In this document: in pieces, positions 22,418 to 31,550 of the stretch
How positions within the stretch are numbered: position 1 is the stretch's first letter
Layout of the letters: every line of letters starts with the position of its first letter
NCBI GenBank assembly: GCA_903913215.1
Contig: CAIWKE010000011.1
Span: 1-64,000, forward strand
DNA length: 64,000 nt
Reading direction: 5' to 3'
Origin: an uncultured Holophagaceae bacterium
GTDB taxonomy: Bacteria; Acidobacteriota; Holophagae; Holophagales; Holophagaceae
The notes under the pieces: model-generated
Seen by the model: only the letters and a program-made list of their open reading frames with translations
What the model was told of the DNA's origin: nothing
The model's database searches: none
Program-made: the position numbers and the translations under genes

Positions 22418-25351
22418 CTAGAACTTCAGGCCAGCCGAAAGGGAAATGATGCGGGCGTCACCGTAGTCAGAGGAGGCCGTGGGCTGCCCGAAATTCGAGA
22501 TGGGAACCCAGGGGGAGGCCAGGCTGCCTGCGGCTGTTTGGGGCACACCGTTATACCCGGTGCGGAAATAGATAACCTGCTGGTGATTGAAGACATTGCT
22601 GATGCCCATCTTCAGGAAGGCTTCGAGCTTCTTGTCACCCAACTGGTAAACCGGCAATGTGTGGGTGATGGCCAGATCGAGGAAGGCCGAACCGTTGTAC
22701 ACGCCCTGGCCGCGCGCCTCGTCTTTATACTGGCTTGTATATTGAAACGCGCTGGGGAGGCCCGGGTTTAGCTGCGCCGGATAGATGGTTCGGTAGTTCG
22801 AATAATGGGAACCCGAATCGAACCGGTAGACAAGGCCGACATTCGTACGACCATAGACGTTGTTGTACTCGCGGCTGGCCGTGAAGCGCATGCGGATGGG
22901 CACATCCCCGGTCAGGGGGCCGTAGCCATTGGTCGCCCTCCAATCGTACATCGTGGTGCCCTTGTAGACATCGTAGTAATGGATCGATTGGCCGCTGACG
23001 GGCGTCAACGCCTGTTCCCCCTCGTAATTTCCCTTCAGGGAACTCCAGGTAATGTTGCCTTGGACGGTCCAGTCCTGGACATGGTACTGGGCTTCCAATT
23101 CCAGGTCCTTGTACTCACGCGTGGCGTCCGGGTTGTTGCTCCAGTACTTCACGTCCACCTTGGTTTGCCAGTAGTCCGGAAGCGTGACCTGGCCGTTGTT
23201 GCCCACGCTCACGTCGATCAGGTTCTTCCACTTCTTGCTGACGGCGGTGAGTTTCAGGTACCCATTTCCATAGGCGCCGATATCGAAGGGATGGGACAGG
23301 CTGGCCTGCAATTCGTCCACGGAAGGGGGCTTAATCTTCGGATCCAGGCGCACATTGACGGTAGGATTGCTGTACCCGGCGACCCAGGAGGTGTCGTAAT
23401 TCGCGGGATTCGTTATTGCCGAGAATGGAACACGGTTGTGGGGGTTTATGGAGTAACCGGCATATTCATAACTAGTCGCGTAGTACGTCGTGACGGTGGG
23501 ATTGCCCTGGCTGGTCACCATATTGGTGAGCCCCTCCTGGACCTTGCCGTTGTAACGGGCCGCACTGAGGCCAGCGATCCAGGCCCCGTCTCCCTTGACA
23601 TCGTAGGTGAGACCCAGGCGTGGGGACCAGTTGGAGGCGCTCGCCGATGTTGCGCCCGTATCGTTCTTGGCGCTGTATGTGTCCCAGCGCAGGCCCATTT
23701 GCAGACTCAAATGCCGGTTGACGGTCCACTTGTCGTTGACATAGAGTCCGTGAGAAAGGCTCTTAGCTTCGCCGCTTCCGCTTTGGTAGACATACATGGC
23801 ATAGGGTATGCCGGAAGGACCGGGGTAGGCGGGGGTGCTGCTGGTGGCGGGGATGGTGGTGAGGTTGGTGTAGCCGTCGGAGAAAATGATATTATTCCGG
23901 CCCTGCTGGTTTCGGGAACTGCGAATGCCCTCCAGATAGTCCACCCCAAAATCGAGTGTATGTTCCCCAGCCAAGGAAAGGAAAAGGGTACCCTTGAGGT
24001 TGCCGGACTGGTTGTCGCGATGGTCCCCGCCGTCCAGGCTACCGACCCATGGTGTGGCGTTGTAATAGGCACCGGCGCTGTAATCCCAGATTGGGTCCCG
24101 AGTCGTGCTACCGGTGGTGGCGTTCACATATTGTTTCTTGCCAAACCGGAGTTCGCTCGTGAAATTGCTGGACCAGATGGAGCGCAAGGCGACGTTAATG
24201 AAATTCGAAGTGACGGTCTGAGAATACAGGGCATCCAGATTCCCAACTGTGGACGCGCCATCGACGGTGTCTCGCGCATTGCGCATATAGGATGCGACGA
24301 GGTTCTGGTCCTGCGTGATGGCCCAGGTGAGCTTGAGCTGGCGGCGGATGTCCTTGGTCCCAGTGGTAATGGATGAGTTGAGGCCTCCGGGGCCATTGCC
24401 GGCACCGTAGTACGAAGCATAAGGGACGGAGCCAAGGTCATAGCCGATGCTTTGAGACAAGTCTGAATCGGTGGTGAAAAAGGAGCCCGAGAACCAGAGC
24501 TTATCCTTGATGACGGGGCCACTCAGCGAGATCGTCTTCGTCTGCCCCAGGATATTCTTTACGCCCGCGCGATCCTGGAGGGGCTTCATGGCGCTCCATG
24601 CCGGATTGGCCAAGTCCCAGCGCAGGCTTCCCGCAAAGGCGTTGCTACCGGACCGGGTGATGGCGTTCATCACCCCCCCCTCCACGTTTCCATACTCGGC
24701 CGACATGGCGCCGGTCACCACCTGGACTTCATTTACCGAATCGTCGATGATGGCGACGCCGACCGATTGATAAAAGTTGTCGGTAATGTTCTGGCCGTCA
24801 AGAAGGTAGAGATTGGTCGTGGTCTGGGCGCCTCGGATCTGCGTCCTGCCGTTAACCCCAGTCGTTACCCCCGGGGTGAGCAGGGCGATGGCGTCCAAAG
24901 ACCGACCCGTCGGCAGCTGATCAATGGAGTCCGCGCTGTAATTGGCGGCGCTTTTGACTTCATGCATATCCAGGGCCGCCGTCATGGCCACAACCTCGAC
25001 CATCGCCTGGCTCACCGTTGTCATGACGATCCTTGGTGAGAAGGTCTGATCAATGCCGAGCTTTTCACTGATCTTGCGGGTCTCGAGGCCCTCCTTGGTG
25101 ATCGTGAGGTTGTAGAAGCCGGGCGGCAACAAGCGAACGAAGAAATGACCGTCTTTGTCGGTGGTGCTGACCCGCACGCCCTGGAGCTCCTTGGCGGTCA
25201 TGCGCACCGTCACGCCGGCAAGGGGAGCTCCCTGCCCGTCCACCACGGTGCCCGTTATGTTGGCGGTCTGGCTGCCTTGGGCGATCAGGGGGGATGAGCC
25301 CAGAACAAGGATGGTCAGGAGGCGGTTTGATAAACTGAACCGTGATTTCAT
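22418..25351 (-). CDS. TonB-dependent receptor carried on the element
   Basis: The 977-residue receptor starts MKSRFSLSNRLLTILVLGSS (signal peptide to about PLIAQG) after a GGAG site. It has the regulatory domain TANITGTVVDGQGAPLAGVT, the linker EGLETRKISEKLGIDQTFSP, plug motifs TPGVTTGVNGRTQIRGAQTT and YLLDGQNITDNFYQSVG, and a barrel ending IISLSAGLKF. It is closest here to the chromosomal receptor at 14783-17725. Its position beside pepQ and divergent from a LytTR regulator suggests it takes up proline-containing peptides or partially digested protein; that substrate is inferred from context only. A further 82 codons of open frame upstream lack a ribosome binding site. Confidence 0.9.
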   Translation of the reverse strand: MKSRFSLSNRLLTILVLGSSPLIAQGSQTANITGTVVDGQGAPLAGVTVRMTAKELQGVRVSTTDKDGHFFVRLLPPGFYNLTITKEGLETRKISEKLGIDQTFSPRIVMTTVSQAMVEVVAMTAALDMHEVKSAANYSADSIDQLPTGRSLDAIALLTPGVTTGVNGRTQIRGAQTTTNLYLLDGQNITDNFYQSVGVAIIDDSVNEVQVVTGAMSAEYGNVEGGVMNAITRSGSNAFAGSLRWDLANPAWSAMKPLQDRAGVKNILGQTKTISLSGPVIKDKLWFSGSFFTTDSDLSQSIGYDLGSVPYASYYGAGNGPGGLNSSITTGTKDIRRQLKLTWAITQDQNLVASYMRNARDTVDGASTVGNLDALYSQTVTSNFINVALRSIWSSNFTSELRFGKKQYVNATTGSTTRDPIWDYSAGAYYNATPWVGSLDGGDHRDNQSGNLKGTLFLSLAGEHTLDFGVDYLEGIRSSRNQQGRNNIIFSDGYTNLTTIPATSSTPAYPGPSGIPYAMYVYQSGSGEAKSLSHGLYVNDKWTVNRHLSLQMGLRWDTYSAKNDTGATSASASNWSPRLGLTYDVKGDGAWIAGLSAARYNGKVQEGLTNMVTSQGNPTVTTYYATSYEYAGYSINPHNRVPFSAITNPANYDTSWVAGYSNPTVNVRLDPKIKPPSVDELQASLSHPFDIGAYGNGYLKLTAVSKKWKNLIDVSVGNNGQVTLPDYWQTKVDVKYWSNNPDATREYKDLELEAQYHVQDWTVQGNITWSSLKGNYEGEQALTPVSGQSIHYYDVYKGTTMYDWRATNGYGPLTGDVPIRMRFTASREYNNVYGRTNVGLVYRFDSGSHYSNYRTIYPAQLNPGLPSAFQYTSQYKDEARGQGVYNGSAFLDLAITHTLPVYQLGDKKLEAFLKMGISNVFNHQQVIYFRTGYNGVPQTAAGSLASPWVPISNFGQPTASSDYGDARIISLSAGLKF

Positions 25352-25632
25352 TTCTGGCTCCTCGGTAGGTGCAGTGGGGTTTGGCGATGGTCCTGGGAGA
25401 GAGAAAGGCTCAATGTCTTCCCTGGGGTTCTGCGTAGTCAGAACTTTCGGGATGTGGTGAGAATTCTGCCCTCCGAGCGCGGGCCGCCACGCCTCCAGGT
25501 TCCCCGCACGGCTGAGCTGTATCGCCATACCGCGCAGCTGTCGCTCACATCCGCGCACCCGTCCTACTTCCCTTAACCAGGGCTCAACCGCATCCACATT
25601 CCTTGGTGAAGGTGCAGGGCTCGGAAGCTACC
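25352..25632. promoter_or_regulatory. Divergent control region between the island receptor and the LytTR regulator
   Basis: The 281-bp region must hold the promoters of the leftward receptor (and perhaps pepQ) and the rightward regulator. LytTR proteins bind pairs of short direct repeats, and this is the natural place to look, but I could not identify a convincing pair by eye. Confidence 0.4.
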
Positions 25633-26397
25633 ATGGTGGCCATGACCGCCTTGAGAATGGCCTTGATTGAAGACGAACCGGTGGCCCGGAGGAGGTTGGT
25701 GCGCCTGCTGGAAGATGCCGGTTGCGTTGTGGTCGGAGCCTACGAACACGGCGAGGCCTTTTTCGCCGACCAGGCCCGCATCGCCCCCCTCGACGGGCTG
25801 TTTCTGGATATACAACTCCCCGGAGCGAACGGCTTCGAGATCCTGGCGGAAATTCCAGATCCTCCCGCCATCATTTTCGTTACGGCCTTCTCCGATGAGG
25901 CGGTGCGGGGATTTGAGGTCCGTGCGGTAGATTATTTGGTAAAGCCGGTTTATGCGGACCGCCTGCAAGAGACCCTTGTCCGGGTGCAGGACTGGAAAGC
26001 GCGGCGGCACCTGCCCGGAAGGCCCCCCCACGACACCCCCAAAGCCACTCAACCCACCTTGGTGAGCCGAGTCATGGTCAAGGCCGGTGATGGGCGGTTG
26101 TTTCTGGAGATGCGCAGAATCACCCATTTCGAGGTCGAACAGGAAGTGGTCTGGTGCTGGTCCGGTGGGCAGCGTTACCGGACCCATTGGACCAACGCCC
26201 GGGAAGTTATAGAAGCCCTCCATGGGGTCGAACTCATTAAAATTCAGCGCAACTTGCTTCTTCGCCCAGAGGCTGTCCTTGGTTACAAACCCCTCATGGG
26301 TGGTCGCATCAAGGTCCGGCTCATCGATAACTTGGAACTAGAGGTGAGTCGGAGTGCCACGCCGCAACTGAGGGACTGGCTTTCCAATAAGCTGTAG
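25633..26397 (+). CDS. LytTR-type response regulator
   Basis: The 254-residue protein has a receiver domain (about 7-125; acidic residues Asp14/Glu15, phospho-acceptor Asp59 in LFLDIQLPG, Lys in YLVKPVYAD) and a LytTR DNA-binding domain (about 150-250, KAGDGRLFLEMRRITHFEVE to VSRSATPQLRDWL). Regulators of this family work with LytS-like kinases. It is divergent from the TonB receptor. Immediately downstream stands a broken kinase copy, while the intact kinase is at 31165, so this regulator probably partners the distant copy. The ATG at 25633 or 25642 could be the start. Confidence 0.88.
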   Translation: MVAMTALRMALIEDEPVARRRLVRLLEDAGCVVVGAYEHGEAFFADQARIAPLDGLFLDIQLPGANGFEILAEIPDPPAIIFVTAFSDEAVRGFEVRAVDYLVKPVYADRLQETLVRVQDWKARRHLPGRPPHDTPKATQPTLVSRVMVKAGDGRLFLEMRRITHFEVEQEVVWCWSGGQRYRTHWTNAREVIEALHGVELIKIQRNLLLRPEAVLGYKPLMGGRIKVRLIDNLELEVSRSATPQLRDWLSNKL

Positions 26398-26800
26398 CCA
26401 CGTCCCGGAACGCGGTGAAAGGTGACAATTCGGCGGCTCTATGGTGCGTTGGTTTCGGTAAGCTCCCAAGGGTTAAGGGGCATGCGAGAATTTCGCATAT
26501 GCATCAGGTTTCCTCTGCACCAACCAGTCCGGGGCCAGACCGTCCACTGGGACGAACCTCCACCCGCCCTACGTTTCCCCTGTGGGGCTTAATGACGGTC
26601 GTTGCGGTATCAACCTGGATCTGGTTCGACACGCTGAAAGCAGCTCTCCTATGTCCCTGGACCTGGCTTACAGGTATCTCTGCCTCACAGATCATTACCA
26701 TAGGACTCGCATGGGTCAGCCGCCTGCCCTGGCCCTGGCTTTGTTCTGCATGGGGCTCACGTTTCTTCCTCAAACGGCTGGACACGGGCCATCTCGTTTG
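26365..26800 (+). repeat. Direct repeat, copy 1 (regulator C-terminus plus kinase N-terminus)
   Basis: This stretch aligns without gaps to 31115-31550, at a constant offset of 4750 bases, with scattered substitutions. It covers the last ten codons of the LytTR regulator and the first third of the kinase. It marks a segmental duplication flanking the oligopeptidase and DUF2891 genes. Confidence 0.85.
26415..26800 (+). pseudogene. Truncated LytS-like histidine kinase (copy 1)
   Basis: The frame from the GTG at 26415 matches the intact kinase at 31165-32319 for about 128 residues, including the first membrane helices (LWGLMTVVAVSTWIWF). After about 26800 the match fades and the region encoding the phospho-acceptor His and ATPase domain is missing. 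The open frame continues to 26993 with unrelated sequence. The gene follows the regulator by 18 nt as a normal partner would, so it is the decayed original kinase of this regulator. Confidence 0.8.
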
Positions 26801-27452
26801 TGAAAACCTCGGGGGCCATCTCCCCGCTGTCCTAGCTACGACATTCATCCCCGGCGTTGGGATGTCGCCGAGTCCATGCATCCCAGGGCTGAGTTGGACA
26901 CCGACCGGGACGAGTTGGGAATCGATGTCATCCATACTGCATGGGCACGGAACCTGCTCACACTTTGCCTCTGCCGCGACGAGTGGATCCTGAACGTGGC
27001 CCCGGGTGGCAGACCAATCCAGGATGTGCCTGACCACTTCAACTGTGTGCAGGAGCAATACCAGCATTGGACAGGGGAGGTGCCCGAAATGCACCACCGG
27101 TTAAAGCTCGATCCAGAATCAAGCTTGCGGACCCTGCAGGGCGAGGATGTCCTCCTTGTCATCGACCGCCCCAGGCGGTGGAGCGCGTGGCGCCCGGCTT
27201 GTCGACGGTGGTTTGGCATCTGGGTAAAGTCCACCCCGGTTCTGGACCCTTCATCGAGACCCTGGAAGTTATTAATCCGAATCGCCGGGTCGCTGGGTCG
27301 CCGGGGTCCAGTGGCACCCCGAATTCTCATCTGACTCAATGACCCTGTCGGCGATGCCGCGCGGGACCTCTTCGTCGGTTTCGTGTTGGGAGTAGATCGA
27401 AGCTGACCCACAACCTCCAAGGCTCTGCCCCACACTCCAAAGGAAAGCACCC
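26801..27452. other. Unassigned region after the broken kinase
   Basis: A 152-codon frame (26876-27334, plus strand) contains a protein-like stretch around NLLTLCLCRDEWILNVAPGG, but I recognise no family and no ribosome binding site. It may be the remains of another gene brought in by the rearrangement. The promoter of the downstream oligopeptidase probably lies near its right end. Confidence 0.3.
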
Positions 27453-29567
27453 ATGAAACCCATTCAACTACTCCTTGCGATCGGCCTGCCGTTGCTCAGC
27501 CAGACCGCACCCATCCAGGTCAAATCCATGCCGGAATCTGCAACCGCAGTTCCTCAGGATCCCTACCTCTGGCTGGAGGATGTCACCGGCGAGAAGGCCC
27601 TGGCCTGGGTCAAGGAGCGGAATCTGGAATCTGCCCAGGAACTGGAGGGTACCTCCGCCTACCAGGCCTTGCAGGATGGCATCCTGAAGATCCTCGATTC
27701 CGAGGCCAAGATCCCCTACATCAGCAAGGAAGGGGCCTATTTCTACAATTTATGGCGGAACGCCAAACATCCCCGCGGCCTCTGGCGGCGCACCTCCCTC
27801 GCCGAATACCGGAAACCGGAACCGAAGTGGGAAGTGGTGCTCGATATTGATGCCCTGGGCACGGCCGAAAAGGAGAGCTGGGTTTTACATGGAACCAAAT
27901 TCCTGAAGCCTGGCTTCACCCGTTGCCTGATCACCCTTTCCCGCGGCGGTTCAGACGCCGCCGTGGTGAGGGAATTTGATGTGACAACCAAGTCCTTCGT
28001 GAAGGAAGGCTTTCAGCTGCCGCAGGCAAAGAGTGAGGTGAGCTGGATCGACCGTGACAACCTCTTCGTGGGCACGGATTTCGGACCGGAGTCCCTGACC
28101 ACCTCCGGCTACCCTCGGACCGCGAGGCGCTGGACGCGCGGAACGCCACTCTCCATGGCCAAGCAGGTGTTTGAGGGACAGGTCAAGGACGTGGCCGCCG
28201 GCGCTTACCATGACGCCACGCCTGGGTTCGAGCGCGACTTCGCCTTCCGTTCGCCCGATTACTTCACGCGCCAGACCTTCCTCCTGGACAAGGACGGCCA
28301 CGCCCGGAAGCTCGACCTGCCTGACGATGCGGAGCCATCGGTCTGCCGCCAGTGGCTGCTGGTGAAACTCCGCACTGTCTGGACCGTGGGTGGTCACACC
28401 TACGCCGCAGGCTCCCTGGTTGCCACGGACTTCGACGCCTTCCTGGCCGGCGAGCGGGTGTTTACCGTGCTCTTCGAGCCCACTACCACCACATCCCTGG
28501 AGGCCTACACCTGGACCCGGCACCACCTCATCCTCAACCTGCTGGAGGATGTGAAGACCCGGCTTTATGTGCTCACGCCCGAAAAGGGCGTGTGGAAGCG
28601 GGCGGCCCTCAAGGGTGCGCCGGCCATTGGCACAGCTTCGGCCTGGGGCGTTGATCCGGATCACAGCGACGACTACTTCTTGCAGGTGAACGGCTTCCTC
28701 ACCCCCGACACCCTCTACTACGGCACCCTCGGCAAAGACCCCGAAAAGCTGAAGGCCTCCCCTTCCTTCTTCGACACCAAGCGGCTGGAGGTCAGCCAGC
28801 ACTTCGCCAAGTCCAAGGACGGTACTCGGATCCCCTACTTCCAGGTCTCCCGGAAAGGCCTCAAGCTCAATGGCTCGCACCCTACCCTACTCAATGGCTA
28901 TGGAGGCTTCGAGGTATCCATGCTATCGAGCTATGCCGGCATCCGCGGCCTAGGCTGGCTCGACAGAGGTGGCGTATTCATTCTGGCCAACATCCGGGGC
29001 GGAGGAGAGTATGGACCAGAGTGGCATGGGGCTGCACTGAAGGCGAACCGGCATAAAGCCTATGAGGACTTCGCCGCTGTGGCGGTGGACCTAATCACCC
29101 GTAAAGTAACTTCATCCCAGCACCTGGGGTGCCTGGGCGGCAGCAATGGTGGGCTGCTGGTGGGCAACATGCTCACCCAGTACCCGCAGCTGTTCGGGAG
29201 CATCGTTTGCCAGGTGCCCCTGCTGGACATGAAGCGCTATACCCACCTGCTGGCGGGCGCTTCCTGGGAGGGTGAATACGGCGATCCCGACAAGCCAGAA
29301 CAATGGACTTACATCAAGACCTTTTCGCCCTATCAGAACGTGAAGGCCGGGGTGAAATATCCCCCCACGCTCTTCATGACCACCACCCGGGATGACCGGG
29401 TGCATCCCGGACACGCCCGCAAAATGATGGCCAAGATGAAGGATCTGGGCTGCGATGTGCGCTACTTCGAGAACGTCGAAGGTGGCCACGGCGCCGGTGC
29501 CGACAACCACCAAAGTGCCCACTTCTGGAGCTTGGCCTACACCTTCCTGTGGCAAACGCTCAATTAG
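27453..29567 (+). CDS. Prolyl oligopeptidase, S9A family, secreted
   Basis: The 704-residue serine peptidase begins with a signal peptide (MKPIQLLLAIGLPLLSQTAP). A seven-bladed propeller (about 75-430) precedes the alpha/beta-hydrolase domain. Ser564 in GGSNGG, Asp647/648 in TRDDRVHPGH and His679 in EGGHGAG form the triad at positions close to the porcine enzyme. It cleaves short peptides after proline, here probably in the periplasm. GGAAAGCACCC precedes the ATG. A DUF2891 gene follows after 38 nt. With PepQ and proline dehydrogenase on the same element it forms a route from proline-rich peptides to free proline. Confidence 0.95.
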   Translation: MKPIQLLLAIGLPLLSQTAPIQVKSMPESATAVPQDPYLWLEDVTGEKALAWVKERNLESAQELEGTSAYQALQDGILKILDSEAKIPYISKEGAYFYNLWRNAKHPRGLWRRTSLAEYRKPEPKWEVVLDIDALGTAEKESWVLHGTKFLKPGFTRCLITLSRGGSDAAVVREFDVTTKSFVKEGFQLPQAKSEVSWIDRDNLFVGTDFGPESLTTSGYPRTARRWTRGTPLSMAKQVFEGQVKDVAAGAYHDATPGFERDFAFRSPDYFTRQTFLLDKDGHARKLDLPDDAEPSVCRQWLLVKLRTVWTVGGHTYAAGSLVATDFDAFLAGERVFTVLFEPTTTTSLEAYTWTRHHLILNLLEDVKTRLYVLTPEKGVWKRAALKGAPAIGTASAWGVDPDHSDDYFLQVNGFLTPDTLYYGTLGKDPEKLKASPSFFDTKRLEVSQHFAKSKDGTRIPYFQVSRKGLKLNGSHPTLLNGYGGFEVSMLSSYAGIRGLGWLDRGGVFILANIRGGGEYGPEWHGAALKANRHKAYEDFAAVAVDLITRKVTSSQHLGCLGGSNGGLLVGNMLTQYPQLFGSIVCQVPLLDMKRYTHLLAGASWEGEYGDPDKPEQWTYIKTFSPYQNVKAGVKYPPTLFMTTTRDDRVHPGHARKMMAKMKDLGCDVRYFENVEGGHGAGADNHQSAHFWSLAYTFLWQTLN

Positions 29568-29605
29568 GAAGATGAACCAGCCTGAAATCTCACACGGAGT
29601 GAATC

Positions 29606-30715
29606 ATGAATTTATTTAGAATGAGCCTGCTAGTTCTCATGGTTGTGCCTGCGATCCTGGCCCAGGAAACAGACTTGACCCTGAACGATGCCATGGCCGA
29701 CCGTTTCGCCTCGATGGCCCTCAAGTGCGTCCGGCAGGAATTCCCCAACAGGCCTGATCATGTGTTGAATAAGTTGGAAGAGGTGAAGGCGCCCAGGTTG
29801 ATGCATCCAGCTTTCTACGGTTGCTACGACTGGCACTCATCCGTGCATGGTCACTGGATGCTGATAAAGCTGCTGCGGGAACATCCCGGGATGGCCCGGG
29901 CTGCTGACATCCGAGCCGTACTGGACGAAAACCTCTCGCCAGACCGCATCGCGACTGAGGTGGCTTACCTACACCAGAACAATCGCAAAAGCTTTGAGCG
30001 CACCTATGGCTGGGCCTGGCTTCTGAAGCTTGAGGCCGAGTTGCTCACCTGGGAGGATACGGGTGCACAGCGCTGGTCCATGGCACTGAAGCCTCTGGCG
30101 GATGAGCTGGCCACCCAGTTCCAGGCCTTCCTTCTGAAACAAACCTACCCCATTCGCAACGGTATTCACCCCAACACGGCTTTCAGCTTGGAGTTGGCCC
30201 TGGAATACGCTCAGGTCAGTAAGAATACCCGTCTTGAAGATTTGATCCGCGACCGCGCCCGGACTTGGTTCTTACAGGACCGCAACGGTCCACTCAGCTG
30301 GGAGCCCGGGGGCGAGGACTTCCTGTCTCCCTGTCTGGAGGAGGCGGCCTTGATGGCGCGAGTGCTTCCCCATACAGCTTTCCGCCGCTGGTTCGACAAG
30401 TTCCTACCTGAGGCACCAAAGGGGATCGTACCTGCGGTGGTCTCGGACCGCACGGATTCTAGGATCGTACACCTGGATGGTTTGAACCTTAGTCGGGCCC
30501 GAGCCCTGCACAGCATAAGTAAGGCCCTCGGCCCCTCAGATCCAAGGAGATCCGCCCTGTTACAGAGCGCGGATTTCCACGCACGCGCCTCCCTTCCACA
30601 TCTCGCTTCTGGTAGTTACGAGGGCGAGCATTGGCTGGCAACCTTTGCTGTGCGGATGTTAGCGGAGCGCCAGTCAATTACTTGGCCTGACAAAACACCT
30701 ACAATGCAGAGATGA
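29606..30715 (+). CDS. DUF2891-family protein, secreted
   Basis: The 369-residue protein has a signal peptide ending at AILAQE and the DUF2891 core, recognisable by HPAFYGCYDWHSSVHGHWML at about residues 67-86 and by the all-helical (alpha/alpha-barrel-like) pattern with RTYGWAWLLKL and WEPGGEDFLSPCLEEA. The biochemical function of the family is unknown. It follows the prolyl oligopeptidase closely in the same direction and probably shares its mRNA and its periplasmic location, which suggests a role in peptide or protein breakdown. Histidine-rich conserved motifs could bind a metal or a substrate. Confidence 0.85.
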   Translation: MNLFRMSLLVLMVVPAILAQETDLTLNDAMADRFASMALKCVRQEFPNRPDHVLNKLEEVKAPRLMHPAFYGCYDWHSSVHGHWMLIKLLREHPGMARAADIRAVLDENLSPDRIATEVAYLHQNNRKSFERTYGWAWLLKLEAELLTWEDTGAQRWSMALKPLADELATQFQAFLLKQTYPIRNGIHPNTAFSLELALEYAQVSKNTRLEDLIRDRARTWFLQDRNGPLSWEPGGEDFLSPCLEEAALMARVLPHTAFRRWFDKFLPEAPKGIVPAVVSDRTDSRIVHLDGLNLSRARALHSISKALGPSDPRRSALLQSADFHARASLPHLASGSYEGEHWLATFAVRMLAERQSITWPDKTPTMQR

Positions 30716-31164
30716 AGCCAGGGAGGCTGCACCACAAGGAAGGGCTCGAAGGACAAAGCGGTCCAGTCGCATGTGCCTACCACCTGTACCCAGGCTGGCC
30801 TAGTTGGTCACACCTTAGTGCGGCTTCCAATCCTCTTGATGGTTAAAGGCCTCCTTCACCATCCCACACTAGCTGTGTTGCAATGAAGCCATGAGGACGC
30901 CCCCTGCCAAGCCAAGCCAGATCCTGATTGTCGAGTATGAAACCCATGCATATCATCGAACGAGTATTCAAGGGTCTCTTGCTGAAAAGTGACGGCTCAG
31001 ACCTAACTCCCCACCAATATCGACCCGACGTTATAACCGAGCGACCAATCGCACTGCCGTAGCCCAGTTGGGTGCCTGTGACTCACTGCGCTATCAGGGA
31101 GGGATCTTGCAGGACAACTGAGGGCCTGGCTTTCCAATAAGCTGCAGCTACATCCCGGAACGCG
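30716..31164 (+). pseudogene. Remnant of a second response regulator before the intact kinase
   Basis: An ATG at 30891 opens 33 codons reading MRTPPAKPSQILIVEYETHA, like the start of a receiver domain with the acidic motif VEDE changed to VEYE, and stops at 30992. At 31115-31145 the sequence matches the last ten codons of the LytTR regulator (QLRAWLSNKL against QLRDWLSNKL). The middle of the gene is missing. It sits exactly where a regulator partner of the following kinase would be expected. Confidence 0.6.
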
Positions 31165-31550
31165 GTGAAAGGTGACAATTCGGCGGCTCTATGGTGCGTT
31201 GGTTTCGGGAAGCTCCCGAGGTTTCAGGGGCATGCGAGAATTTCGCATATGCACCAGGTTTCCTCCGCTCCAACCCGTCCGGGGCCGGGCCGTCCACTAG
31301 GACGACCCTCCACTCGCCTTACGTTTCTCCTATGGGGATTGACGACGGTCATTGCGTCATCGGTCTGGATTTGGTTCGATACGCGGAAAGCCCCTTTCCT
31401 GAGTCCCTGGATCTGGATTGCCGACATCTCTGCGGCACTGGTCATGACCACTGGGCTCGCCTGGGTCGCCCGCCTGCCCTGGTCCTGGTTCGGTTCTGAA
31501 TGGGGCTTACGACCCTTCCTCAAACGGCTGGGCATGGGTTTACTTGTTTG
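31115..31550 (+). repeat. Direct repeat, copy 2
   Basis: This copy matches 26365-26800. It includes the gutted regulator's C-terminal codons and the 5' third of the intact kinase gene. Confidence 0.85.

Noticed and set aside
25352-25597. Long N-terminal extension of the island TonB receptor
   Set aside because: The ATG at 25351 has a GGAG site and is followed by a proper signal peptide, which would not work after 82 extra residues.
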